Assembly (NCBI GenBank): GCA_034440635.1
Contig: JAOTON010000199.1
Coordinates: forward strand, 124,001-188,000
DNA: 64,000 bases
DNA from: Lepas anatifera
Lineage: Eukaryota; Arthropoda; Thecostraca; Lepadidae
Direction: 5' to 3'
Positions 26,474-37,864 of the stretch are shown here, one piece after another; within the stretch, counting starts at the first letter, position 1; each line of letters begins with the position of its first letter. The position numbers were made by a program, and so were the translations under genes. Under the pieces are notes generated by a model, which worked only from the letters and a program-made list of their open reading frames with translations, was not told the origin of the DNA and ran no database searches.

Positions 26474-27507
26474 CCCTCGCCCCACCGGGGGGGCCATCGA
26501 TGGCCCCCCTAAGGTTTTTCCGGGATAGCAGAAAAACGACGAGGCGCAGCACCGCGGTTGAGGGCTCTACCTCTCACTGCATCATTTTCCCATCATCCCT
26601 GAAATTTTTTACCCCGGGTCACCCAAGGTCAGGTCACCAGACGAGGTCAACCAAGGTCACCTCACTTCACCTTTAGAGCTCTGTAAGAGCTACATTTCAG
26701 TCGATCGATTTGAAACTTCCTACACTTCATGACCCCTCCAGGGTCTACAAGGTGTATATCCGGGATTTTTCGATTTCCTGCCCTGAGGTCAGGTCACGAG
26801 GCGACCTCTCCCATTGGAAAATTGGAAAAGCATGGGGAAAAGCTATTTCATGATATAAAAGCCACAAAAATGATTGCAAATACTCAGACTGCTCAGAACA
26901 ACGTTTTTGGACACCCCTTCACGGATTCCAGGGGTCATATTTGCCCTTTGACCTTTCCAAGGTCATCCAAGGTCACCAGAGGTCAAAAACAGTATTTTGA
27001 CAATAACTTTTGACCTAATTGAGCTAGAGCGATGAAACAAACACCATCGTGTTTGTCTTGTCACTGGCTTTCATTTGATATACGGCAAGGTCACTTTTTG
27101 ACCTTTCGTGACCTCAGGTCATATTAGGTCACGAGGTGACCTCTGGCGGTCAAACCACTGGCGGGAGGTCTTTACGTTCCACATAGCGGAAAAAGTACTG
27201 GCAATTTCCTATCAAATGTACTTTACCAGGCCTCAATAGCTCTAATGACATAAGAGTTATGCCCAGTTTGCTTAATCATTGCATATTTGAGTGAAAATAG
27301 CCGATCTTGACCTAATTTGACCTCTGGAGGTCAAACCATTGACCTGAGCACTAAAACATGCGAAGTAATTTCTTACTGAATTCACGCGAGCTTTCTATTG
27401 CACTTTGCAGATTTGCGCTAACGCCCATATTTTCGGAGTTAGAGGGGGGGCCATCGATGGCCCCCCGGTGGGGCGAAGGTGGCGCCGGACCCCCGGTGGG
27501 GCGCGGG
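26474..27507. mobile_element. TTAA-flanked piggyBac-like MITE, copy A
   Basis: A 1034-bp element bounded by TTAA (26470-26473 and 27508-27511). Its ends are CCCTCGCCCCACCGG and CCGGTGGGGCGCGGG, which are inverted repeats. Close to each end lies a palindrome centred on CCATCGATGG inside G/C runs. The interior holds roughly twenty AGGTCA or TGACCT hexamers by hand count, far above the number expected by chance. There is no transposase frame. Confidence 0.88.
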
Positions 27508-28084
27508 TTAAGGGCGGAGTCGACGCAGTGGTGTTGTCATTTTCCTGTTTATACACGTGTGAGAAAGATGCAAGCGACTCAGCAGTGTAATAAAATTACC
27601 ACCAATGCACAACATCGCTTCAAATTACAAACAGTTCTCCATTTGTCAGTCCTGGCCTACTTTATAGGCCTTGGGCCTTTTTTGACCTATTTTGAGCTGT
27701 TTTGGTCACCACATATACATGTATTTTACAAATGCAGCCCGGAAAATCCGTGTTTAGCTGTTGATACTACCAACATTCCGCAGTCCCAGGGAGCCGGACA
27801 CAGCTGATCAGGACAGCTCAGTCTGATGGACAACTAATGCAGAACCAGGGGAGGGGCATGAACAGCGGCGGCGGGGTAGGGAGAGTAATGACGGAACCAA
27901 TGACGTGGCTTCATTTTTACTTCCCGCCCTAGCGTCGTTGCTATAGCAATTATAGCCTGAAATAGCATGAGCATTATCAATAACTTCGCCGGGCAATGGC
28001 AGGATAATAGAGGACGGCAATGGCAGAACGGTGTGGTGTAACGGTGGGGGGAACCTAGACCTGTGCCTCCCATCTCAAATTTAA

Positions 28085-28940
28085 CTCGCGCATTGATGGG
28101 AGGCGGGTACCCGCCACCCCTCGGTTTTTTCGGAGACAGCAGAAAAACGGCGGCGCGTAGCGCCGCCGCACTTGGCATACCTTTTCTCTCATCATTTTTA
28201 CAACTTCTGTGACAATTTTAAGGCTAGGTCATCTCAGGTCAGGTCACCAGTACAGGTCAAGTGACCTGACCTCAAGACAAGTTTAAGATAGCATTAGTCG
28301 GAACAGGGTGAACTTATCCGATTGAAACTAGTATCACATAATGGGCTCACCGAGTTCTCTAAATTATGCTCCGGTATTTTTTATATCGATGACCTAAGGT
28401 CAGGTACGACCTTATTGGAAATAAGGTCCTCATATTGGAAATCCATGGGAAAAATTGTTTTGACTGAAGAACTCAGTAACGGATGGTGATAGAGCATTTA
28501 TTTTAGCTGCATTAGACTCGCCTTGTCTTTGCAGTTCAAATGATATCCATTTTATATAATTCGATCTTGACCTGACCTCAGGTCAGGTCAAATCCTTGTT
28601 TTGACCTAGCAAGGTCAAATTATATGTCATTCGATTCGGCTTGCTAAAATGATTCACATGGTTGAAGCCGTTTTGCTCTATCTTTACTTGTTCAGATGTA
28701 ATGACCGAATACCTTCCTTTATATGGTATCTCTATGACGGCATGTTTTGAACTCCCGTGATCTTAAATGTGACCTGAAAAAAACTGGTTCAAATATTTTC
28801 GATGGAGAAGTGGATGGGCTACCCAACGCTGTTTACCGTTTTTCTCTACCTACCGTGATTTTCGAGATCTTAGTGGTGAGGGCGGGTACCCGCCCCCCCC
28901 GTCAAAGCGAAGGTGGCTCAGACCCCCGTCAATGCGCGTG
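28085..28940. mobile_element. TTAA-flanked sister-family MITE, copy C
   Basis: An 856-bp element flanked by TTAA (28081-28084 and 28941-28944). The inverted termini contain CGCGCATTGA and TCAATGCGCG. A GGCGGGTACCCGCC palindrome lies near each end. The interior shares AGCAGAAAAACGGCG and GCGAAGGTGG with copies A and B, marking it as a sister family, and also carries many AGGTCA/TGACCT hexamers. Confidence 0.88.
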
Positions 28941-29724
28941 TTAATACAGGATACTTTAATGAGATTCATGAGAAACAAAGCGCTGGCTAAGTAATATATA
29001 AGTTTTGAAGGTGCATAGTAATTTAAAGTTTCAAATTTTCCTCTCCTTACATCATCATGGATCAATACGTTCGGACTTCTTTCATTTCCATGCATCTTGA
29101 ATTGATATCCACTTGACGTTTTGTATTTTTGCGTCACTTGTTCATCAAAACCTAACGACCACAATTAATGATCAGATGATCATTGATCTGATGACCTGAT
29201 GACCTTCCCACAAATGAATGAGTCTCACCAGTAATTGCAATGTTCCTCTAGTATAGCATCAGGCTTATGCAGCGAGCTAACCTTTTCTTTTCGAATACCC
29301 CTGACAACTTTATTTGTGAGATTAGAACTCCCCTGCCCTGCACAGACTTTTCCTGCGGTGAATCCAAAGTCAAATGCGTCAAACCTTGACAAATTTACTG
29401 GTTTTCCCTGACAAAAGGACCCAAGACTAAGTGTCACAAATAAACTATCATCGCGCCTTCTGCGGTAACGAAATATTTGCGAACCTGAAGTTTTAGGGGT
29501 AAAAATTAGTAAAAAGATAATCTGAAGATGCGATGACGTCACAAAACGATGACTCTTGACCGCAGTGTTACCGGACATCAGGCTTGGAACTTTAAAATTA
29601 TCCAGAAGTGTCCTCGGTAATCAGGAAAAAATGATTACCTGTTTGGACGATTGCTTCGATAACGAATAGGAGAAAGTGGGGGTCACGGACACCGGAACAA
29701 TGGTGTGAGTTTTCTATGACTTAA

Positions 29725-30744
29725 CCTGCGCCCCACCGGGGGTCCGGCGCAACCTTCGCCCCACCGGGGGGCCATCGATGCCCCTCTAACTCCGAAATTA
29801 TGGGGATTAGGGAAAATCTCCAAAGTGCATTAAAAAGCTCGCGTAAATCCAGTAAGATATTAATTCGCATGTTTAAGCGCTCAGGTGAATGGTTTGACCT
29901 CCAGAGGTCAAGTTAGGTCACGATAGGCTATTTTCACTCAAATAAGCAGTGATTAAGCAAACTGGGTATAACTCTTATGCAATTAGAGCTATTGAGATCT
30001 GGTAAAGTACATTTGATAGGAATTTGGCAGACATTTTTTCGCTATGGGACCGTTATGACCTCCAGCCAGTGATTTGACCTCCAGAGGTCACCTCGTGACC
30101 TAATATAACCTGAGGTCACGGAAGGTCAGAAAGTGACCTTGCCGTATATCAAATGAAAGCCAGTGACGAGACATACACGATGGTGTTTGATTCAGCGCTC
30201 TAGCTTAACTAGGTCAAAAGTTATTATCAAAATACTGTTTTTGACCCCTGGTGACCTTGGATGACCTTGAAGAGGTCAAAGGGAAAATATGGCCCTTGGG
30301 ATTCGTGAAAGGGTGTTCAAGAGCACTGTTCTGAGCACGCCGAACATTTTTCAATCATTTTTGTGACTTTTAGATCATAAGACAACTTTTCCCCATGTTT
30401 TTTCAATGGGAGAGTTCACCTCGTGATCTGACTTCAGGTCACGAAATCGAAAAAATCCCGGATATACATCGTGTAGACCCTGGAGGGGTCATAAAGTGTA
30501 GGAAGTTTCAAATTGATCGACTAAGAAATCTAGCTCTTATAGAGCTCAAAAGTTGAAGTGAGGTGACCTTGGTTAACCTCGCCTGGTGACCTGACCTTGA
30601 GTGACCCGGGATAAAAAATTTCAGGGATGATGGGAAAATGATGGCGTCAGAGATAGAGCCCTCAACCGTGGTGCTGCGCCTCGTCGGTTTTCTACTATCC
30701 CGAAAAAAACTTAGGGAGGCATCGATGGCCCGGTGGGGCGAGGG
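29725..30744. mobile_element. TTAA-flanked piggyBac-like MITE, copy B (inverted relative to A)
   Basis: A 1020-bp element between TTAA at 29721-29724 and 30745-30748. Read in reverse it matches copy A throughout, from the CCCTCGCCCCACCGG end through the CATCATTTTCCCATCATCC block to the GGTCCGGCGC end. The palindromic subtermini are partly eroded. It lies inside the larger inverted-repeat unit 29671-32363. Confidence 0.88.
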
Positions 30745-31193
30745 TTAATGAGATTGTTTCGTTCTTATTTTGGCTGTAGATACTTCAGACATTCATCTAC
30801 CACTGTGCAAGCAGCTATGTGTCTGTAATTATCATATTGAAATTTGCGTATAGTTAGAAAAAAGTAGCAAAAGTCCATTTCAACCCACCTAATGGGGTAA
30901 AATGGTCACCCCATGGGGTAAGATGGACAAGATGAACAAAGTGATCGAACCAGGCCTTGAAGATTTCCATCTGCATCCACCCACTAAGCGACTGTCGTCC
31001 GCCGCGGGAAAGGGGCATTTTCTTACTTTTTTCCGTGAAAGGGTCAAAGGGGGTCACGCCTTTTCTGAATTTTTTTAATGACGGAGGATTCAAGTATCAA
31101 GGGCTGTCGTGGAACTGTGCATAGGTTCATCCAGGATCAACGATCAGGGGCGGGGCACCTTGCCGTGGGGGGGGCGCCATCCGAGCCAGTGGG

Positions 31194-31498
31194 CAGGCGC
31201 GCATCCAGGGGAAGGGGGCAGCGGGCCCAAGCCCCCCAAATGCTTTGGCTCCAAAGTGCCACCCCCCATCCATGTGGGTCGCCGAAGGCGCCCACCGAGG
31301 GGAAGGATGAGCCTTCACCTGAGAGGCAGTTCTACGCTGACTGCCGCCCCTGCACCCAACATGCCGCCCCGCCAGGATGCGAAAATTGTCCGCCCTTTGG
31401 GTGAACAAGTGCACCCCCTCAGGCAAAATGCCGCCCCCTCCACTGGCCTGCTGCCCCCTCTCGTCAGCCCCCAAACAAAAATCTTGGATGCGCGCCTG
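31194..31498. mobile_element. hAT-like MITE with CAGGCGCGCATCCA termini
   Basis: Inverted ends CAGGCGCGCATCCA (31194) and TTGGATGCGCGCCTG (to 31498) are flanked by ccagtggg and ccaggggg, an 8-bp duplication with one difference. It is 305 bp long and GC-rich; the open frames across it on both strands are composition artefacts. Confidence 0.8.
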
Positions 31499-31504
31499 CC
31501 AGGG

Positions 31505-31690
31505 GGTACCACTTTTGGAACGCAAAACCTATCAGGTGGGCGCTAAATCCTCTCGCAGGGCTAAGAGCGCCCCTCCCCGCTCCTGAGGGAGGGGTGGGAA
31601 GCGACACTGGGGGGGCCCATCAATCTCTCAGGAGGGCACCGTGACCATTTCAGGGGGCACTGAGGGGTCGAGTGGTACACCTGCCCCTGG
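31505..31690. repeat. Shared transposon-like module (ACTTTTGGAACG..CAGGTGGGCGC)
   Basis: This module matches 61945-62080 and, inverted, 38596-38720. The three copies share a TTTGGA.CG.AAA..TATCAGG.GGGCGC core. It is probably the interior of a hAT-like MITE family. Confidence 0.55.
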
Positions 31691-33105
31691 ATGACCCCCA
31701 AATTTAATTCTATGTTCTCCAGCATTTCGGGCTTGTGTCCCCACCCGGCACCCCCACCCCAAACCATCAGCCAAATCCACCTCCGCTCAGGTGTATCGCT
31801 GGACCCCAAAACCCTTGATAAATTTATTTATTTAAGCTTATATTATATGAAACTAAATATAACCTTGTGCGGGGTAACATGAACACCATGTCAATCTTGC
31901 CCCACACGTCGTGTCCGTCTTAACCCACTTTGCTCTTCCTAAACAAACTTGGACATGAATCGGACGCCATTGCGATTACACAGTCAGCGACTGCGGTGAA
32001 CAAAGTGTAACATCTTGAAGAAGCGCCATATTACGTAATACCAATAAAGTATTTAAAGAAACATCCATATAATGACCTTAAGAATTCGATTATGAAAACA
32101 ACATATGAGTTGCAGTTTTTGCTTTGAAAATTGTATAAAACCTAGAGAGCTTACCGGTCCCAACGTTGCTCTGCGACCGACGCGCGCTAAAAGGAAGCGT
32201 ATTACATGCTTTTCCCGTTAGTGGCGCTGTCAGTTCGTCTCAAACAGGGGGTCTTAGACACCAGAACCCTTGAGGTTAAGTGTCTTATAGCACTTTCATT
32301 CATTCATTCATTCCAAACAGGGGGTGTCCGTCTTACCCACGTTGTCCGTGACCCCCACTTTCCGCTACTAACTTAACAGATTCTTGAATCTCTATTTAAA
32401 TCCCATTGATTAAATTGTGTGTTCATACAGTTAAAGGGAGGTACGCAAAAAATTATTATTGTGGTTTCTTGCTATTTGAAAAATCCTGATCACCAAAGTG
32501 TCAATTATTTTTGTATCTTCGGCAAAATTTTGGGAGGCCACTCACTTATTATCGAAAAAGGTTAACAGTTCCAATAAAATGCTGAAACCTTCACCCATCA
32601 CTTACTTTTCGAAAACAATTTAAAATTGAAAAGTAATGTTTTTTGTAAGAGAAATGTCTGTTCTCCTGTATTTGTTTTTGAATTAATTTTACAAAGCCTT
32701 TAAAAATACAAAATGAATTAGTTTGCCCTAGAAACGGAAAACAACATAATTACTCAAGTCTTCAGCCGTTTCGTACCTCGGGTCTTGAGTCGTTTTGTGC
32801 TTCAGCCCCAGAATGACGAAACTTTTGCTTCAGAAAGGTCACGTGACCCCTCTGAGGTGGCTGTACGTTCTGATTAATCAATTGTGATTTCTTAAGTGAT
32901 ATATTTTTGTTTTAATATTATTTTTGGCTGTAGTTGTTTTAATAATTTGAATTTAATAGTTTTAAACTTTCAAGACACTGCTTAGGAAAAATGGGACCGG
33001 TTTTTTAGAGAATATGATAGCCTTGGCCGGGGGTGCGTCATTTACATCGATGAGAGGTGTACCGCTAAAGTCGTCTAGAAATGTTGACTTTGAGAGCAAT
33101 TCTAA

Positions 33106-33915
33106 CACGCGCATTGACGGGGGACGGGTACCCGCCCCCCTCGGGTTTTTCGGAGATAGCAGAAAATCGGCGGCGCGTAGCGGCACCGTACTTGGCATAC
33201 ATTTTTCTCACCATTTTTACAGCTTCTATGAGTTTAAGGTTAGGTCATCTTAGGTCAGGCCACCAGTAGAGGTCAAGTGACCTGACCTCAAAAACGTTTA
33301 AGATAGAAGACGGAGCAGGGTAAACTTATCTAATGGGACCACCGAGTTCTCCAAAGTATGTTCCGGTATTTTCGATATCGATGACCTAAGGTCAGGTACG
33401 AGGCGTGACCTCTCCATTGGAAATACATGGGAAAAATGGTTTTTACTGAATAACTCAGTAACGGATGGTGATAGAGCGTTTATTTTAGCTGCATTAGACT
33501 CGCCTTGGCTATGCGGTTCTAATGATATGCATTTCATATAATTTGACTCTGACCTGACCTCAGGTCAGGTCCAATCCTTGATGTGACCTAGCAAGGTCGA
33601 ATTATATATCATTCGATTCGGCTTGCTGCGAGGATTCATACGGTTTAAGTTGTTTTGCTCTATCTTTACTTGTCTAGATGTAATGGGCGAAAAACTTAAT
33701 TTACATGTTATTCCTATGACGGCATGTTTTGACCTATCGCGACCTTAAATGTGACCTGCCAAAAAAATGGCACAAATATTTTCGATGGAAAAAGGATGGG
33801 CTGCCCAACACCCTTTACCGTTTTTCGCTACCTACCGTGGTTCTTGAGATCTTAGGGGGCAGGTACCCGCCCCCCGTCAAAGCGAAGGTGGCTCAGACCC
33901 CCGTCAATGCGCGTG
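33106..33915. mobile_element. Sister-family MITE, copy D
   Basis: An 810-bp copy in the same orientation as C. It begins CACGCGCATTGACGG and ends TCAATGCGCGTG, with TTAA intact on the right (33916-33919) and mutated to CTAA on the left. The GGGTACCC palindromes and hexamer-rich interior are retained. Confidence 0.86.
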
Positions 33916-34857
33916 TTAAGGCATTTGCAGGCCGAATTCCCAAAAATGAGAATAGGGCTTCTGAAACAACTTTTTGTGACCTTTTGATCTAGCTAATAAT
34001 TTTTTTCTCGCGTATCTCCCTTTAAACCCTGCTTCTGAAAATCATTAAAGTGGAGAACATGATATTAGAGTGAACTCCAAACATTATAGGTCCAAAAAGT
34101 CGCACACGATGCGTCGACGTTCTCCTTTTCAAACTCCCGACGCGTCAACTTAGCTCTAACTAGCGCACGACTTTCCCGTCCTACCTTCAATGCCCTGCCA
34201 TGCAGCGGAGCATGCCGGAAAATAACCATCTCACCCCGAACCTGGGGTATCATCGGGAAATTACGATATCACGGGGATGCCTCACCGAATCCGCTGTTTC
34301 CAAAGCGGGGATGCTCCATCAAGGACATTTTTCCGAGAAGGTTCTGTCAGTTGCAGAGATTCTCATGATCAGGAAGCTGGGCATAGGCGGATCCAGGAGG
34401 GAGGGTGCAAGTAGGAGCACTGGCCCCTAATCGATTCTCAGCGCCCCCTGAAATAGTCACGGCGCCTCCTGAAACGTCGGTTTAACCAGGGGCGTAATTT
34501 TAACAGAATCTTTGGGGGGGTGCTCAGCCGGTGGGAGTCGACACCCCATAGGGGCGGAAGATTTGCGGGGGCGGCATCCTTCATTGCACCAGATCTGCTA
34601 TTAATCGCTTTTTGCGCGTTTTACAGCACAGAGGACATTTTATTTTAGTGGTTGGCAGCATGGGCGCCGAAAGCAGGGGACGCGTGCCCCTGTTGGCCAA
34701 CCAGGGGGGGGGACGTCTCCCCCAAATTTTTGGGTCAATGGTCATTAATGCTGTCAGGTACCGAATATGCTCAAAATTCGCCTCCCCGGTCAGCACCAGC
34801 CCGGGTCCTTCCCCCTGCGAAAATTCCGTGGTGGCACCCCTGGTGGGCAGGTATTCT

Positions 34858-35189
34858 CAGGGGCGGACGCAGACCCGAGTTTTGGGGGGCCAAACCCACG
34901 TCTGCTTCTCCTCCTGGGGCGGGGGGTGGGAGCGAATATTTTTTTGCTCTACAGACCTAGTGTTAACACCTTTTTCAGTGCTCAACACGCCTAGTATAAG
35001 CTACCTCTCCAAGTACATGATCGCTCTCGGGGGTGGGGGGAGTGGGAGCGAAGATTTTTCGCTCTACAGACCATAGTGTAAACACCTCTTTTAAAAAAAT
35101 TCTCCGGCATTCAGGGGGCAAAAGAAAGTTTGGCCCCCCATCGCTTTGAGGGGGCATGGCCGGAATGCCCCCCCTTGCGTCCGCCAATG
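34858..35189. mobile_element. hAT-like MITE, 332 bp, with perfect 8-bp duplication
   Basis: The left end is CAGGGGCGGACGCAG and the right end TTGCGTCCGCCAATG. The target duplication is ggtattct (34850-34857 and 35190-35197). An internal block around GGGAGCGAA(G/T)ATTTTTC..GCTCTACAGACC is itself present twice, near 34928-34950 and 35042-35070. Confidence 0.9.
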
Positions 35190-35393
35190 GGTATTCTACA
35201 GCTTTTTCCAAACATGTTAGCTTTTTAGGCGATATCTAGGTATGTATATGCTTCCACGTCTGAAAAGAATCCAGTTTGCGTTTTAAATGTATCCATGATT
35301 GAAGTATATCAGTTTTTTGGGAGTCGAATTTTACCTTCGGGGTGGCAGATTCAGTGGCGGATCCAGGGGGGAAAGGCATTAGCCCCCCTCCCC

Positions 35394-36506
35394 CAGTCTG
35401 CAGAACGTGGCAGATTTCGACGAGATCTCGTTGGGGCAGCCTCGGGGCAGACCTACCGATTTGGGGCAGCTTTTGGTCGATCTTGGGGCAGAGGGGAGCT
35501 CTTGGGGCAGGAACTAGTACTTGGGGCAGCAGTCGGTCCGGGTAATCGCCGAGGGAAGAAGAAAAAATAACGAAAAAGAAACAACAATCAGTAGTTAAAA
35601 TTGCGCCGTAAAAGCTGAAATGTCTCAAAAGCGTCATATTTGTCATCAAGAGGCATATGGTTAAAAAGATACCAAATCAGGAAATTTTTTAATAGACGTA
35701 AAGTCAAAGTTCCTGGAAATTAATAAAAAATCGGGCAACGTGTGCCTTTCTAAAGCTAAATTTAATTTTTTTAGTAAATTTTTAATCTTAACTAAGTTTA
35801 AGTTACAAAAAACAATCTAAGAACTCTAAATAAAATTTCCCTGTATGTAGTTTTTTGCATTTCCTCTGCTATGTTTTGATCACCAAAGGCCGGCAAATCG
35901 GGTGTATGTCAAAAGGTCCACTGTTCAAAGGGTCCACCGTTCATAAGAAAATCATGCCAGCCCCTTCCCCCAAGAACAAATGCCGGTCAGTGATGTGACG
36001 TCACAAGGGCGTACGGGAATCTTTCTTTGCTTGAGTCTTGTGAAAATATTCCAAATTTTGTTATGCTTTCATGAAAATTTGGGAAAATGGGGGAAATGCT
36101 TTAGCTTTAGAAAAATTATTCTTTTTCAAATTTAGTTATCAATTGAAAAATTTTGTGAAGTTTAGATTATACGGCCTGAAAGCAGAGGCAAATGACGTCT
36201 GTAGGGGAAAAGACTTCGCTTGTAAATATACCTTTGAATAAAAGTATTCTTGAAGTCGTGCATCATGAATGCAAGATAGCTGCTGCTGTGAGTGGGGGGT
36301 GGTGAGTGCGTTGTCGTCGTGGAGTTGGATGCAGTTTTATTTCATTTCTGGGTGTTTCGTTTAAAATGGAGTAGATAAAAATGTATCAGTAAAAATACCC
36401 TCCTATTGGAGGAGTCTGCCCCAGCATCCAAATTTCTGCCCCAATTGGGGCAGGCTTTGGCTGCCCCAAGCGCCTCGTCGAGTCGCCTGCCACGTTCTGC
36501 AGACTG
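35394..36506. mobile_element. Inner hAT-like element with subterminal GGGGCAG repeats
   Basis: A 1113-bp element with perfect 20-bp inverted termini, CAGTCTGCAGAACGTGGCAG at 35394-35413 and its complement at 36487-36506. It is inserted in a C-rich site whose two sides share gcccctcccc; the left copy has two extra C. Six GGGGCAG motifs lie at 35431-35530 and four copies in mixed orientation at 36415-36466. This pattern is like the subterminal transposase-binding repeats of hAT elements. No transposase frame is present. Confidence 0.82.
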
Positions 36507-36544
36507 GCCCCTCCCCAAACGGAAAAGCTCGGGGCAAGACTATG

Positions 36545-37389
36545 TGTAGACCGGGGTCTTCGAATACGGCAGCTCTAAACTTGCAGTGTTGTATTGTTCC
36601 CCATACACACAGCCGATATTATAGCCGGAGGGCACGGATGATTCCCGGAACTGGATAATAATGAGGATAAAGATGCCAAAGATGACAAGACGAAGCGACG
36701 ACAAGACCAAGATGAAGATGTTAAGACGACGATATCAAGACCCGTCCTGTACACGAAACACTGTCAGGACTCGGCAAGCCCCACAGGCAGCGTTATCACT
36801 TTCGTAGCTGACTTTAATTACACATTCCCCGCCCTGAAACCCTAACATCGATAGCCAGCACTTGCCCATACACAAGCCAAAAACCGTGCAAAAATATTTA
36901 ACCGGTTAACCAACGATGAAATCCAATCAACACAGCTTTATTCAACAGTTAATCAGCAAGAAACGATGGAATTTCTCTGTAACCAAGTAACCTACCGTTT
37001 AAAGATCAGACGCGATGCTGTTTACACAAGAACCAAGCCAGGAACACGGTTAGTAGAGACACTGGAATGGCGCCGATCCCATTGTCTGGTTCGCGCTACA
37101 GCGCTGAGCGCGGGAACTGGCTCAGCCTCTCATTGGTTTGCGGACGCACATCACTAAGCCAGGAAAGTCATTAAAATCATACTAGAGATAAATTTAAGAG
37201 TGTTAAACTACAAGTAAATAACAGTACAAAATTTAACTTACATTTCTGATAAAGTACTACTCGCCGACAATGATTAAAAATTCTAGGGGTAAACATAGCT
37301 CCGCACCGAGATGCAAGAATCTCCGCGAATGACAAGAGGTGCAAATTTTACACAGTCGAAGGCGATCCACAGCGCCTGCACTCCCTACA
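36545..37389. mobile_element. Solo-LTR-like insertion, 845 bp, TATG duplication
   Basis: This sequence interrupts the outer MITE exactly between two copies of TATG (36541-36544 and 37390-37393). The uninterrupted sister copy has a single TATG at that point, so the insertion ends are precise. The insert begins TGTAGACC and ends CCCTACA: the TG...CA ends, a short TGTAG/CTACA inverted repeat and a 4-bp duplication fit a solo LTR. No second LTR, polymerase or integrase is visible, so a DNA transposon with 4-bp duplication (Chapaev or Sola type) remains possible. Confidence 0.6.
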
Positions 37390-37864
37390 TATGTTTTGCT
37401 CCCCCCAAAGTGATCGACCTCCTTTTTTCCTCTACTCCTTTTCAGTTTATAAGCAAGATTTTGGTACTTCAACTCTCAACTTCAAACAGAACCAATTAAA
37501 TTCAGTGTAAATATTGAGCCTTGGGAGAAAAGTATCTCGAACCCATATGTTTCACCCCATGACGTTTTTTTTGCTTTTCGAATCAAATTCTGCAAGTGAT
37601 ATTGTAGCACAGGTTTTTACTGCGTGACGTTTTTTTTTTTTGCTTTTCGACTTTGGTTTGCCCCTCCGAAACCGACCAGCTAGATCCGCCACTGGGCAGA
37701 GTGAATAAAAAGGAGACGAAAGCAAAGGATTTAATCACTACATGATGAGACAGCGAGAACACCGAGAGCGCTCCAAACAACGTGTGTCTTGCTCTGTAAA
37801 CATCAATAAATATCACTACTTCACTGTACCCATGCATGCCCCTTTATTTTTTCCCTTATATACA

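Larger units (their letters stand above)
29671..32363. mobile_element. Larger transposon-like unit with GAAAGTGGGGGTCACGGACA ends
   Basis: GAAAGTGGGGGTCACGGACA near 29672 is repeated in inverted orientation ending near 32362, about 2.7 kb away. Between them lie MITE copy B (29725-30744), the MITE at 31194-31498 and AT-rich filler with GGGGTAA(G/A)ATGGAC-type strings. This looks like an older DNA transposon that later received other insertions. No transposase frame survives, and the flanking duplication is not clear. Confidence 0.6.
35352..37694. mobile_element. hAT-like MITE split by two nested insertions
   Basis: The left end CAGTGGCGGATCC (35352) and right end GATCCGCCACTG (37683-37694) are terminal inverted repeats. 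They are flanked by an 8-bp duplication with one difference (ggcagatt at 35344-35351, ggcagagt at 37695-37702). After removing the two inner insertions (35394-36506 and 36545-37389) and their duplicated target bases, about 370 bp remain. That remainder aligns in order with the intact 389-bp copy at 20108-20496, including the blocks CCAAACGGAAAAGCTCGG, TATGTTTTGC, GATCGACCTCC, TCAACTCTCAACTTCAAAC and CTTTTCGACTTTGG. Confidence 0.88.

Noticed and set aside
35236..35649. 137-codon minus-strand frame
   Set aside because: Crosses MITE termini and the GGGGCAG arrays; not a gene.
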